Source: Nostoc sp. ATCC 43529
GTDB taxonomy: Bacteria > Cyanobacteriota > Cyanobacteriia > Cyanobacteriales > Nostocaceae
Reading direction: 5' to 3'
DNA: 64,000 nt
NCBI GenBank assembly: GCA_003326205.1
Contig: LWTK01000038.1
Coordinates: forward strand, 1 to 64,000
Below are positions 26,550-34,990 of this stretch, in pieces. Numbering within the stretch: position 1 is the first letter of the stretch; every line of letters starts with the position of its first letter. The notes under the pieces are model-generated. The model was not told the origin of the DNA, did no database searches, and saw only the letters and a list, made by a program, of their open reading frames with translations. Position numbers and translations under genes: made by a program.

Positions 26550-27734
26550 TTAATTACGAAACTGACGCAATGCATCCACAAAAGCATTCATGTCATCTTC
26601 ATCATTATAAATATTTGGCGCAAGTCGTATTGACTGACCGCGTATAGAAACTAAAATTTTATTTTTAATTAAAAGACTCCGCAACTTTTCCAAATCTATA
26701 TTATCTGGCAAACTAATACCAACTAGATGAGCTGCTCTACTATCTTCTTCAGCTACTAAAAATCCGAGTTCGCCGATTTTGTTAATAAATTTGTGATTGA
26801 CTAAGTTGCGGCAATAAGTTTGAATATTGTCAATACCCCACTCGACTAGTTGTTCAAGCGCTCTGACGATCATCGGTAACAAAATAAAGTTGCTCATTTC
26901 ACCGACATCGTAGCGAATTGCTTTAGGACGATATTCATCTCTGTAGATAACTAGATCCTGAAAGCTATCACTATCATAGGGATAACGATTGAGCCAATTT
27001 TCCTCTAGTGGAATTCCATTTAAATAGCGAGAACCAAAGTAACCAAGGCAATTTCCATAGGGACCCATCAGCCACTTATAGGCTGGACAGAAAAGGGCAT
27101 CTGGTTGAATTTCTGATACATTGAACGGCAATGCTCCAACAGATTGGGCACCGTCTATAATTAGAGCTGCTCCGCACTCACGAGCACGTTGACCAATTTC
27201 TTTAAGATTAAAAAGTGTTCCATTTGTCCAATGGACATGTCCCAGTGTTACAAGAGCAGTATCTCCATCGATAGCTTCTAAAATTTTTTCATTCCATTGA
27301 TGACCACAATTATTGAGTTGATTGTCAGGTTCAACTATCTTTAATGTTAAATCGTGTTCCTGACATACTCTCAGCCAAGTGTAAACATTAGAGGGAAATT
27401 CCTCAGATGTGACAACAATGTTTTGACCCCGTTGGAAATTTGTATTTTTTGCGATAATTGCCATTCCATAGGAAAGTGAAGGAACGATCGCTATCTGATA
27501 TGGATCTGGAGCAAAAATCATTTGAGCGAAAAGCCGACGGATTTTTTCGCTATCCTCATAAAAGTCGCTTCTTTTGAGAGCAGTAGGAATTCTCTTTCGT
27601 TGCATACCTACTATCCCTGCTTCTTCCACGCTTTTTGATAGTGGCGACATGTAGGCACAATTAAGATAGTGAACATTATCCAATTGAAATAGTGATTTCT
27701 TGCACAGACTTGAGATTTCTTGAATAGAATGCAT
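26550..27734 (-). CDS. Class V aminotransferase-fold PLP enzyme
   Basis: 394 aa PLP-dependent enzyme of fold type I. ALIIDGAQSVGALPFNV supplies the Asp that contacts the pyridine nitrogen and FCPAYKWLMGPYG the Schiff-base Lys. The N-terminal YLNCAYMSPLS and NIVVTSEEFPSNVYTW match the isopenicillin-N-epimerase/EgtE/cysteine-desulfurase-like branch; there is no desulfurase active Cys loop that I can identify. Such enzymes epimerise amino acids or perform beta-elimination. It is the last gene of the minus-strand biosynthetic series, separated from the oxygenase gene by a MITE-like element. Substrate unknown. Confidence 0.85.
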   Translation of the reverse strand: MHSIQEISSLCKKSLFQLDNVHYLNCAYMSPLSKSVEEAGIVGMQRKRIPTALKRSDFYEDSEKIRRLFAQMIFAPDPYQIAIVPSLSYGMAIIAKNTNFQRGQNIVVTSEEFPSNVYTWLRVCQEHDLTLKIVEPDNQLNNCGHQWNEKILEAIDGDTALVTLGHVHWTNGTLFNLKEIGQRARECGAALIIDGAQSVGALPFNVSEIQPDALFCPAYKWLMGPYGNCLGYFGSRYLNGIPLEENWLNRYPYDSDSFQDLVIYRDEYRPKAIRYDVGEMSNFILLPMIVRALEQLVEWGIDNIQTYCRNLVNHKFINKIGELGFLVAEEDSRAAHLVGISLPDNIDLEKLRSLLIKNKILVSIRGQSIRLAPNIYNDEDDMNAFVDALRQFRN

Positions 27735-27762
27735 ATTTTTTATAGCTAACTTAAAAAAAATT

Positions 27763-27917
27763 AAAAGGGAACTCTTAATGGGTAATAGGGAACAGACTGG
27801 TTTTGGACGTTCATAGATTGACGTAAATAAACCGCATCTACTTTGAAACCCTTAGCTTTTTGAAAATCGGGTTTTATTTCCAAATCCTAAATTCTTCCCT
27901 GTTAAGAGTTCCCTTTT
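27763..27917. mobile_element. MITE-like element, complete copy (16-bp perfect terminal inverted repeats)
   Basis: AAAAGGGAACTCTTAA at 27763-27778 and its exact complement at 27902-27917 bound 155 bp without coding capacity. About 90 bp of it recur inverted at 32767-32854. It lies between the oxygenase and aminotransferase genes and could act as a transcriptional stem-loop between them. Confidence 0.75.
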
Positions 27918-27962
27918 GAAAAGACCACTGGTGACATATCTCAACAAAGAGATATCTTGTGA

Positions 27963-28868
27963 TTATGGTAGGGGAACAAATGATTCACCAAGAGCATTTT
28001 CTGTCTTGATATTGTTGTGTTTGTACTTGTCTTCTCCTGCAACCAAAACACAACCTGTTTTCTCAGTGCTTAAAGTTTCGCCAAATTCGGTAAAGGTGGT
28101 GATATTTGGGTAAACTATTACATTTGTGGGAACATAGCGAATGGCGTAACCTACTCGACTTTTTCTTGCCTTATTTGGCAACGATCCATGTACGCATTTA
28201 GATGTAAATAAGACAACTTCTCCTGCTTTCATCTCGACTACAGCAGTGTCTGACTTGTCTGGTTCCCAGTTGGGATCGAGCCTTAATTCATTGTAATTGT
28301 ATCCATAAAACCATCCATCCTTGTTAATGTTTTCAGGATGATGGGTTATATCACCAAGCTCATTAAAATACCACTGTTTATGTGAACCTGGGATAAATTT
28401 AAGAGGGCCCATTTCCCTTGGAACATCAGTCATTGCAACCCAAGCTGCCAGTTCAATGGGTCTATTTTCATATCTTTCAATTGGCATTAATTCAGCTTGA
28501 TTTTTCTCACCCACTCCATAGAGTTCAACTTGATGCCAACCAGTTCCTCCGTCGCCACTATTCTTTTGAAAAAATTCCGATCGCCAGCACAGAACATTTG
28601 ATCCAAGAATGCTTTGGAGTCGATGGACAATTTCGGGTTTGATAATTAGCTTGCTTAAATCTGAGACATCTAAATGTCTGTCATAATTGAGTTTACTGTT
28701 TGTGAATGGCGCACGACTGGTATCGAGAAGATCCACTCTCACTCTCTTCCAGATTTCTTTCATCTCTTCAGGTTCGTAGACTTTGAAGGGGCCGACATAG
28801 CCGTTTTCATTAAAAAAAGTTTTTTCTGCGTCTGTTAAGTAGAAAGAACTAATTTGTGTTGTAACCAT
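27963..28868 (-). CDS. SyrB2-like Fe/2-oxoglutarate enzyme with an HxV metal motif
   Basis: 301 aa of the PhyH superfamily, closest in pattern to NRPS-tailoring chlorinating enzymes such as SyrB2: CWRSEFFQKNSGDGGTGWHQ, GPLKFIPGSHK, DGWFYGYNYNEL, DPNWEPD and GYAIRYVPTNVIVYP all have counterparts there. The first metal ligand is His112; the residue two later is Val114. Hydroxylases have Asp/Glu here and halogenases Ala/Gly (Ala118 in SyrB2). The distal His is 227 and the 2-oxoglutarate Arg is 238. With no carboxylate ligand it is not a normal hydroxylase; whether Val leaves room for chloride is open. The neighbouring A-PCP gene would supply a carrier-bound substrate. Confidence 0.85.
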   Translation of the reverse strand: MVTTQISSFYLTDAEKTFFNENGYVGPFKVYEPEEMKEIWKRVRVDLLDTSRAPFTNSKLNYDRHLDVSDLSKLIIKPEIVHRLQSILGSNVLCWRSEFFQKNSGDGGTGWHQVELYGVGEKNQAELMPIERYENRPIELAAWVAMTDVPREMGPLKFIPGSHKQWYFNELGDITHHPENINKDGWFYGYNYNELRLDPNWEPDKSDTAVVEMKAGEVVLFTSKCVHGSLPNKARKSRVGYAIRYVPTNVIVYPNITTFTEFGETLSTEKTGCVLVAGEDKYKHNNIKTENALGESFVPLP

Positions 28869-28905
28869 ATATTTAACCTCTTTTGGGGAAATATTAAATA
28901 AGTCT

Positions 28906-30744
28906 TCAATTTTTTCCAGCTTGTTTTTTTGTAATTACCGCAGCCAGGTCAGCAACAGTAGGGGTTTCAAACAAAGTTCGCTGGGGAATGTCCATCTCAA
29001 AAGTTCCGCATATCCGAGCGATCGCTTGGGAAGCTAATAAAGAATGTCCTCCTAATTCAAAAAAGTCATCGCAAACACCAACCTTGTCCAAATTTAAAAT
29101 TTCCCCAAAAATTTCAGCTAGTAATTCTTCAATCGGGGTACGAGGAGCTACAAAGGGTTCTTCAAGTTCAGGTCGTTCTTGAGTAGGTGCGGGAAGGGCT
29201 TGACGATTCACCTTTTGATTGGGCATTAACGGTAACTCATCCAACATGACAAAAGCAGATGGAATCATATATTCCGGCAATTTTTGGCGCAAAAAGTCTT
29301 GTAGCTGATTTACATTTACAGCTTGCTTTCTAACAGGAACTACGTAAGCCACTAAGCGTTTGTCACCTGGTATATCTTCCCGACCCATAAGCACAGCTTC
29401 CCGTACTTCTGGATGTTGAGCCAAGGCTACCTCAATTTCTCCCAGTTCGATACGAAAGCCTCGGATTTTTAGCTGATGATCGCTGCGACCCAAAAATTCT
29501 AAGTTACCATCGCTTTGATAGCGAACCAAATCACCCGTTTTGTAAAGACGCGCTCCCTCTTCGTGGCTAAAGGGATTAGCAATAAACTTTTGTTCGGTCA
29601 GTTCGGGTTGATTTAAATAGCCTCTGGCTAAACCGACACCACCAATATGGAGTTCTCCAATCACTCCAATGGGCACAGGTTTTAGCTCGGAATCTAGTAC
29701 ATAGTATTGAAAATTGGCAATTGGGCGACCGAGTAGCGCTTTTTGCGGACAGACTTCACTACAGTCAATAAAAGACTGAAGGATAGTTGCTTCTGTCGGA
29801 CCATAGACATAAAAGAACTGCCTTCCTTTAGCCCAACGGGTGATAAAGTCCTCAGAAAACCCTTCTCCACCTGTAATTACCCTGCGTAAAGCTGGCAAGT
29901 TTTGTGAAGGAAGTCGTTTGAGGACTGAAGGTAAAAGGAAGATTGTAGTCATTTGCTGGTTACGGATGAGCGCGAGCAACTCTCGATCTGAGAGCATTGT
30001 TTCGCGATCGATTAAGTATAATGTGGCTCCGCTAACCAAGGCAGAAAAAATTTCCCATACAGAAACATCAAAGCTGAAGGTGGCAAACTGTAAAACCCTG
30101 TCACTATCGTTGATTCCGAAAGCTTTAATAGATGTCAGGATAACACTACACAACCCTTGGTGCTGAATAAGAACACCCTTCGGTTTTCCTGTGGAACCTG
30201 AGGTGTACATTGCATAAACCAGATTGTCTGAGCGAACTGAACTCAAGGGTAGGGTTTTACTCTCTGTAGCAATGGCTGGCCAGTCGGTATCTAGACAGAT
30301 AACTTTTGCTTGGTGTCGGGGAAGATGTTCGACTAAGCGCTGCTGAGTCAACAACACCGATGCTTGACTATCCTCTAGCATAAAAGCTAAACGTTCCTGT
30401 GGATATTCCGGATCTAGAGGGACGTAAGCACCTCCAGCCTTGAGAATACCAAGAACTCCCACGATGGTTTCTAAAGAGCGATCGACACAAATTCCTACTA
30501 AGACTTCTGGCCCCACACCCAGTTTTTGCAGGTAATTTGCTAACTGATTTGCTCTTTCATTTAACTGTTGATAAGTCAAATGTTGGTCTTTAAAGACTGT
30601 AGCCAATGCATTGGGAGTCCGCTCTACCTGTTCCTCGAACAACTGATGAATACATTTGTCTTGGGGATAATCTGCTTTGGTATCATTCCACTCAACCAAT
30701 AACTGATGCCGTTCTGCTTCCGTCAGAGATTGTAATTTGGACAT
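28906..30744 (-). CDS. Free-standing NRPS adenylation-PCP didomain
   Basis: 612 aa. The adenylation domain (about 30-515) has core motifs LTYQQLNERAN, AMYTSGSTGKPKG, YGPTEAT, GELHIGGVGLARGY, YKTGDLVRY and the catalytic Lys511 (NQKVNR). The carrier domain (about 535-605) has the phosphopantetheine Ser568 in DDFFELGGHSLL. Specificity residues by alignment to GrsA read D-V-W-F-I-G-V-I-L-K (226, 227, 230, 269, 290, 292, 313, 321, 322, 511). Asp226 implies an alpha-amino acid and the hydrophobic pocket suggests Leu/Ile/Val. There is no condensation domain, but residues 1-28 look like the C-A linker of a modular NRPS. Its organisation equals SyrB1 and CmaA, which present an amino acid to an Fe/2OG halogenase. 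Confidence 0.92.
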   Translation of the reverse strand: MSKLQSLTEAERHQLLVEWNDTKADYPQDKCIHQLFEEQVERTPNALATVFKDQHLTYQQLNERANQLANYLQKLGVGPEVLVGICVDRSLETIVGVLGILKAGGAYVPLDPEYPQERLAFMLEDSQASVLLTQQRLVEHLPRHQAKVICLDTDWPAIATESKTLPLSSVRSDNLVYAMYTSGSTGKPKGVLIQHQGLCSVILTSIKAFGINDSDRVLQFATFSFDVSVWEIFSALVSGATLYLIDRETMLSDRELLALIRNQQMTTIFLLPSVLKRLPSQNLPALRRVITGGEGFSEDFITRWAKGRQFFYVYGPTEATILQSFIDCSEVCPQKALLGRPIANFQYYVLDSELKPVPIGVIGELHIGGVGLARGYLNQPELTEQKFIANPFSHEEGARLYKTGDLVRYQSDGNLEFLGRSDHQLKIRGFRIELGEIEVALAQHPEVREAVLMGREDIPGDKRLVAYVVPVRKQAVNVNQLQDFLRQKLPEYMIPSAFVMLDELPLMPNQKVNRQALPAPTQERPELEEPFVAPRTPIEELLAEIFGEILNLDKVGVCDDFFELGGHSLLASQAIARICGTFEMDIPQRTLFETPTVADLAAVITKKQAGKN

Positions 30745-30772
30745 AATAAATTGACTCCCATCATCACATTAT

Positions 30773-31531
30773 TTAAATAGATAAAACTGAGTTTAAGTCT
30801 TGGGATATACATGACAGCAGTGCATGATGCTCGCTATGAAGAAAGAAGTGATTCCCAGGAAACATACGCAGAATGAAAGTACTATTAGTTTGGTGACGCC
30901 AAGCAGCGAGGTCATCACGACTCACCTCCATATCCTGCAAACCTCCGAACGCAGATATCGGGCAGTCAAGCGGGGGTTCACTGGTGTATATATAGGTTTC
31001 ATTAATAGCTAAGTCGGCTCGTAAGGTAGGCAAAAAGATTTCCATCAGCTCTGAATTTTTCAGTATTGCCTCTGGCGTACCTTGATAACGACGCAATTTT
31101 TCTATAAAAGCAGCTTCAGGTAGTTGATGAATAGGTGGTTCCTTTAAAGGAAATTGGGGAGCGCCACGAGCAGAAACAAACAGATGAACGGGGTTGGGTG
31201 CTTTTTGGTGACGCAGTTGACGGGCTAATTCAAAGCTGATTATGGCTCCCGTACTGTGCCCGAAGATCGCGAAGGGTATATCTAGATAAGGAAGTAAGAC
31301 AGGAGCCAGACTTTCAATTAAAGGTAATAATTCTGTAAATGGTGGCTCCTTCAGGCGCTTTTCTCTGCCAGGAAGTTGTATCGAGCAAATTTCGATATCT
31401 GCTGGTAAATAATTTGACCAATGGTGAAATATGGAAGCACTACCACCAGCATAAGGAATACAAAATAGACGCAGGAAGGGAGATTGATGTTTTAATTTAG
31501 GTCGAACAATCCAAGAGTTAGTAAGCTTCAC
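30773..31531 (-). CDS. Type II thioesterase
   Basis: 252 aa alpha/beta hydrolase of the GrsT/TEII class. FCIPYAGGSASIFHHW and CSIQLPGREKRLKEPPF open the fold, the nucleophile Ser lies in FGHSTGAIISFELARQLR, and the C-terminal His in FPGNHFFLHSE. TEII enzymes free mischarged carrier proteins; in SyrB1/SyrB2-type pathways a stand-alone hydrolase can also release or move the modified residue. It lies 28 bp upstream of the A-PCP gene in the same transcript direction. Confidence 0.92.
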   Translation of the reverse strand: MKLTNSWIVRPKLKHQSPFLRLFCIPYAGGSASIFHHWSNYLPADIEICSIQLPGREKRLKEPPFTELLPLIESLAPVLLPYLDIPFAIFGHSTGAIISFELARQLRHQKAPNPVHLFVSARGAPQFPLKEPPIHQLPEAAFIEKLRRYQGTPEAILKNSELMEIFLPTLRADLAINETYIYTSEPPLDCPISAFGGLQDMEVSRDDLAAWRHQTNSTFILRMFPGNHFFLHSEHHALLSCISQDLNSVLSI

Positions 31532-31643
31532 CTAGTCTTTGTTAAGAGATTCCAATTGGCTGACATTAGTTAAGAGATTTGGCGGAAAGTATTTTGATAA
31601 AAGAGGATTGTTATTGGCAATCCTCTATAATTTAGAAGCTAAT

Positions 31644-32684
31644 TTATCGTATGCCTCCAAATATCAATTCGTCATTTTCAGAAAATACTTTTATGGATGG
31701 ACAGATGATGTCTAAATGATATTGGGTGTGAGGAATTAGTCCCAGCCCAAAATGGACAGTTCCATTAGTATTAGCGTAGACTTCATTCATCGCTGAATTT
31801 CCAGGAAATAGCTTTAAATGGTGATTCACTGCAAAACCAATCTCGATAATCATTCTGTATCTAGAATCTACTTGATACATGGCTTGCAAAATATCTACAG
31901 CAGGTTGGACACATGGACTAGATGCTTCTATCTCAACGATTATGCCGTCCTGCAAAGTTGCAATCACAGCATGATCCCGCATTGTATACAAAGCCTGAAA
32001 AATTCGTTCTTGATCCTCTGGTAGAAATGAAGGCGTACCTGAATGCAGTACGGGAATCCCTTTAAATGCTAATTTTCCGTTGATATTAAGTTTGACATTG
32101 AGGTTAAGAGCAAAAACATCTACAGGTAGCACGCTGATTTCTCCTGAGGGAAATAACTGCTGTTCTCCCCATTCCAGTCGTCCTACTTGCTCGTGCCACT
32201 GTAACCTATCATCTAAATGCTCGAATACAGCAACAGTTTGATATTCTTCGTCTACAAACTTGAAGTAACCTGCGTTTTCACCCTTAGTAAAGAATTGCTC
32301 AGCAATCTCTTCTTGTTCGTAAGGATCTGTGTTTTCACCACATCTGAGGAAATGCTCAATTGCTTCCACTGATGTAGGAGTAGAATTGCAAGCCATGATA
32401 CAGAGCTTTCTGTGAGGGCCAAGATGTTCTGGTTCTGGTGAACGGAAATAACAATTTGGCGCAATGACAAGAATATGAGCTGGTTCAGGTATTTGCTCGT
32501 TTAGTATTTTTGAAAAATCATCTCCTGCATCATAGGAGATTAATTTGTAGTCTTTGTAGTCTTTTTCGAGAGCAATTTTTATCTTGTCTAATAAGCTAGA
32601 GTTAGTGACAACACAAAATGAAGTGTTTTCTTCTGTGTTACCAAATTGCTGCAAACGCCCTGGACGTATAGCAATCTTTGACAT
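31644..32684 (-). CDS. M29 aminopeptidase/NicX-like metalloprotein, paralogue 2
   Basis: 346 aa. The C-terminal half has the pattern seen in thermophilic M29 aminopeptidases and the related 2,5-dihydroxypyridine dioxygenase NicX: PSGEI (Glu182), EIGFAVN (Glu281), GTVHFGLG (His311) and HLDIICP (His323, Asp325), plausible metal ligands. The N-terminal domain begins with VVTNSSLLDKIK. It is clearly homologous to the next gene upstream along its whole length. In this locus it could hydrolyse a peptide bond or act as an oxygenase; the sequence does not decide. A good AGAGGA lies before the ATG. Confidence 0.65.
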   Translation of the reverse strand: MSKIAIRPGRLQQFGNTEENTSFCVVTNSSLLDKIKIALEKDYKDYKLISYDAGDDFSKILNEQIPEPAHILVIAPNCYFRSPEPEHLGPHRKLCIMACNSTPTSVEAIEHFLRCGENTDPYEQEEIAEQFFTKGENAGYFKFVDEEYQTVAVFEHLDDRLQWHEQVGRLEWGEQQLFPSGEISVLPVDVFALNLNVKLNINGKLAFKGIPVLHSGTPSFLPEDQERIFQALYTMRDHAVIATLQDGIIVEIEASSPCVQPAVDILQAMYQVDSRYRMIIEIGFAVNHHLKLFPGNSAMNEVYANTNGTVHFGLGLIPHTQYHLDIICPSIKVFSENDELIFGGIR

Positions 32685-32766
32685 TGGCTAATCCTCTTAA
32701 TTTACTGCACAATCATTCATGCTAAGCAAATTTAAACTTCGTCCGAGTTCAGAAGTGGACTTTTTC

Positions 32767-32854
32767 AAAAGGTAACTCTTAACAGGGAAGAGTTTAGGAT
32801 TTAGAAACAAAATCCGATTTAAAAAACTAAGGGTTTCAAAGTAGACGCAGTTTA
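32767..32854. mobile_element. MITE-like element, truncated copy in inverted orientation
   Basis: One terminal repeat (32767-32782, one mismatch to the 27902-27917 end) and about 75 bp of interior match the element at 27763-27917 in reverse orientation at roughly 85-90%. The other end is missing; homology stops right at the stop codon of the adjoining gene. With the complete copy it brackets four biosynthetic genes. Confidence 0.7.
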
Positions 32855-33976
32855 TCATCCAATACAGGGACATTGCGCTACCCTTTGAGGCACAATTTTC
32901 CTTGTTGGCTTTTGTTTGTTTTTGTAATTACCGCTCCAATTTCCACCCAGGAGCAATTCATTATTATTACCCAGGACTTTGATATTGGGACAGATGAGAT
33001 CCAAATGATATTGAGTGTAAGGTAGCATTCCAAAACCAAAATGAACGCACCCCTTTTCGCCACCATAAACCTCATTCATTGCTGAGTTTTGAGGTAATAT
33101 CTCTATATATGGATTGATAGCAAACCCAATCTCGAATATCTGTCTAAATCTGGAATCAACCATGAACATTGCTTCGAGAATTTCTAAAGCTGGTTGGGCA
33201 GAGGGATGGGTTGCTTTCATTCCAACTACTATGCCATCTTTGATAGTTGCAATGACAGCATGATCCTTGAAGGTAGAAAGTTTTTCATAAATTCTTTGTT
33301 GGTCTTCTCGCAAGAAAGATGGAGGCCCTGAGTGAACTACCGGAAAACCTTTTAGAGGTATTTCTCCATTTAATTCAAATTGAAGTTCGGGAAGCTTATC
33401 TATACCTTTTAATGGTACAAGAAAACAAGCTATTTCTCCTGATGGAAAGATTTGCTGTTCTCCCCAACCTAACATACCTAATTGCTCATGCCATCCATAG
33501 TTATCACTTAAATGATTAAATTCAGCTACTGTTCCATATTCTTCGTCAACCAACTTTAAAATATCAGCAGTTTCACCTCGTTCAAAAAATTGATTTGAAA
33601 TCTTTTCCTGTTCTTCAGGATCTGTTTTTTCGCCACATCTTAAAAAGTGTTCAACAGCTTCTATTGAAGTAGGAGCAGAATTACAAGCAAAAATCAAAAG
33701 TTTACGATTCTGGCCTAAATCATCTGGGTGTACAGATTCAAATAAACAATCTGGTGTAATGACAAGAATATGAGCAGGTTCATTAATTTGTTCTTTTAAG
33801 ATTTTTATGAAGCTATCACCTGGATCGTAACTCAGCATTTTGAAATCTTTATAGTCTTTGTCTGGCTCTATCTTAAAGACATCGAGCAGATGAGAATTAG
33901 TGACAAAGTAAAAAGTACTTTCTTCGGGGTCACCAAGTTGACGTAAAAGACTGGGATAGATAGGTATTGTCTTCAT
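32855..33976 (-). CDS. M29 aminopeptidase/NicX-like metalloprotein, paralogue 1
   Basis: 373 aa from the ATG at 33976, chosen because an AGGTGA site precedes it and the paralogue starts at the same point (MKTIPIYPSLLRQLG versus MSKIAIRPGRLQQFG). Putative metal residues are conserved: PSGEI, EIGFAIN, GCVHFGFG and HLDLICP. It carries about 25 extra basic residues at the C-terminus, ending where the truncated MITE-like copy begins, so the tail may be a product of that insertion. First full-length gene after the peptide array; the two are separated by a 465-nt leader. Confidence 0.65.
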   Translation of the reverse strand: MKTIPIYPSLLRQLGDPEESTFYFVTNSHLLDVFKIEPDKDYKDFKMLSYDPGDSFIKILKEQINEPAHILVITPDCLFESVHPDDLGQNRKLLIFACNSAPTSIEAVEHFLRCGEKTDPEEQEKISNQFFERGETADILKLVDEEYGTVAEFNHLSDNYGWHEQLGMLGWGEQQIFPSGEIACFLVPLKGIDKLPELQFELNGEIPLKGFPVVHSGPPSFLREDQQRIYEKLSTFKDHAVIATIKDGIVVGMKATHPSAQPALEILEAMFMVDSRFRQIFEIGFAINPYIEILPQNSAMNEVYGGEKGCVHFGFGMLPYTQYHLDLICPNIKVLGNNNELLLGGNWSGNYKNKQKPTRKIVPQRVAQCPCIG

Positions 33977-34441
33977 AATATCACCTGCATATTTTAAGAA
34001 ATGATTACTTGTGGGCAATTATGAAACTATTAAAAAGTTAAAGCCTTTGTGACAAGAAAAAACAATTTTTCTAGATTGATTCCAGCATATATATAAATAC
34101 AATATACCCTTTCTAGATGAAGAGACATGATAAGAAAACCCACCGTCTGCAGTATTTCCGCTATGGTTTTAAAAGCCAGTGTGTTGCAGAGGTTACGTCT
34201 GTTATCACCACTGGCTGGAGGTTAGGAAGGGTAACAATAATGTTCACCTTCACAGAAAATTGGTATAAGTAAGATATGCTGGAACACTTCGCTCTAGTTA
34301 AATTATCTAGAACCTACATAGCATAGATGCTTTATTGTTTTTCTAAGCCAAATAATTAGAGTAGATTACAAGGTAGTATGCTCTTTTGTTGCACTTAGAA
34401 GAACATAATTACATCATTGTAAGCTATCTTTACTTGATTAA
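33977..34441 (-). other. Long leader between the peptide array and the first enzyme gene
   Basis: 465 nt without a convincing frame. AGCCAGTG (34174-34181) and CACTGGCT (34209-34216) are perfectly complementary and could fold into a stem in the transcript. The AT-rich rest could hold a second promoter. Confidence 0.4.
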
Positions 34442-34492
34442 TTAACCGAGTAAAGAGCCAGTATATTGTCCATTTTTCTTGCGATTCTTCAT
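34442..34492 (-). CDS. 16-residue peptide gene, copy 1 (nearest the enzymes)
   Basis: ATG at 34492, stop TAA at 34442. Encodes MKNRKKNGQYTGSLLG. AAAGGAG lies 7 nt before the ATG. Codon set: AAG2, AAT3, GGA8, TAT10. The peptide is cationic at the N-terminus and ends SLLG; there is no signal-peptide-like hydrophobic run. Confidence 0.75.
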   Translation of the reverse strand: MKNRKKNGQYTGSLLG

Positions 34493-34565
34493 GAGTTGAC
34501 TCCTTTAATTTTTGTCAATGTTCACAAGTAACTAAAACTGACTTTCGTGCAGTTAATCTGGTTGA

Positions 34566-34616
34566 TTAACCGAGTAAAGAGCCAGTATATTGTCCATTTT
34601 TCTTGCGATTCTTCAT
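34566..34616 (-). CDS. 16-residue peptide gene, copy 2
   Basis: ATG at 34616, stop TAA at 34566; identical codons to copy 1 and the same Shine-Dalgarno. The 73-nt gap to copy 1 is itself part of the repeated unit. Confidence 0.75.
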   Translation of the reverse strand: MKNRKKNGQYTGSLLG

Positions 34617-34689
34617 GAGTTGACTCCTTTAATTTTTGTCAATGTTCACAAGTAACTAAAACTGACTTTCGTGCAGTTAATCTGGTTAA

Positions 34690-34740
34690 TTAACCGAGTA
34701 AAGAGCCAGTGTATTGCCCATTTTTCTTGCGATTCTTCAT
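34690..34740 (-). CDS. 16-residue peptide gene, copy 3
   Basis: ATG at 34740, stop at 34690. Same peptide, but Gly8 is GGG and Tyr10 is TAC: both changes are silent. Its upstream spacer carries CAACAAGTAAATAAA instead of CACAAGTAACTAAA, showing that non-coding parts do vary. Confidence 0.75.
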   Translation of the reverse strand: MKNRKKNGQYTGSLLG

Positions 34741-34814
34741 GAGTTGACTCCTTTAATTTTTGTCAATGTTCAACAAGTAAATAAAACTGACTTTCGTGCA
34801 GTTAATCTGGTTGA

Positions 34815-34865
34815 TTAACCGAGTAAAGAGCCAGTGTATTGCCCATTTTTCTTGCGGTTCTTCAT
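34815..34865 (-). CDS. 16-residue peptide gene, copy 4
   Basis: ATG at 34865, stop at 34815. Same peptide with Asn3 as AAC, Gly8 as GGG and Tyr10 as TAC, all silent. Shine-Dalgarno conserved. Confidence 0.75.
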   Translation of the reverse strand: MKNRKKNGQYTGSLLG

Positions 34866-34939
34866 GAGTTGACTCCTTTAATTTTTGTCAATGTTCAACA
34901 AGTAAATAAAACTGACTTTCGTGCAGTTAATCTGGTTGA

Positions 34940-34990
34940 TTAACCGAGTAAAGAGCCAGTGTATTGTCCATTTTTCTTGCGATTTTTCAT
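34940..34990 (-). CDS. 16-residue peptide gene, copy 5 (first in the series)
   Basis: ATG at 34990, stop at 34940. Same peptide with Lys2 as AAA and Tyr10 as TAC, silent. This is the promoter-proximal copy; the repeat homology ends about 55 bp upstream of its start. Confidence 0.75.
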   Translation of the reverse strand: MKNRKKNGQYTGSLLG

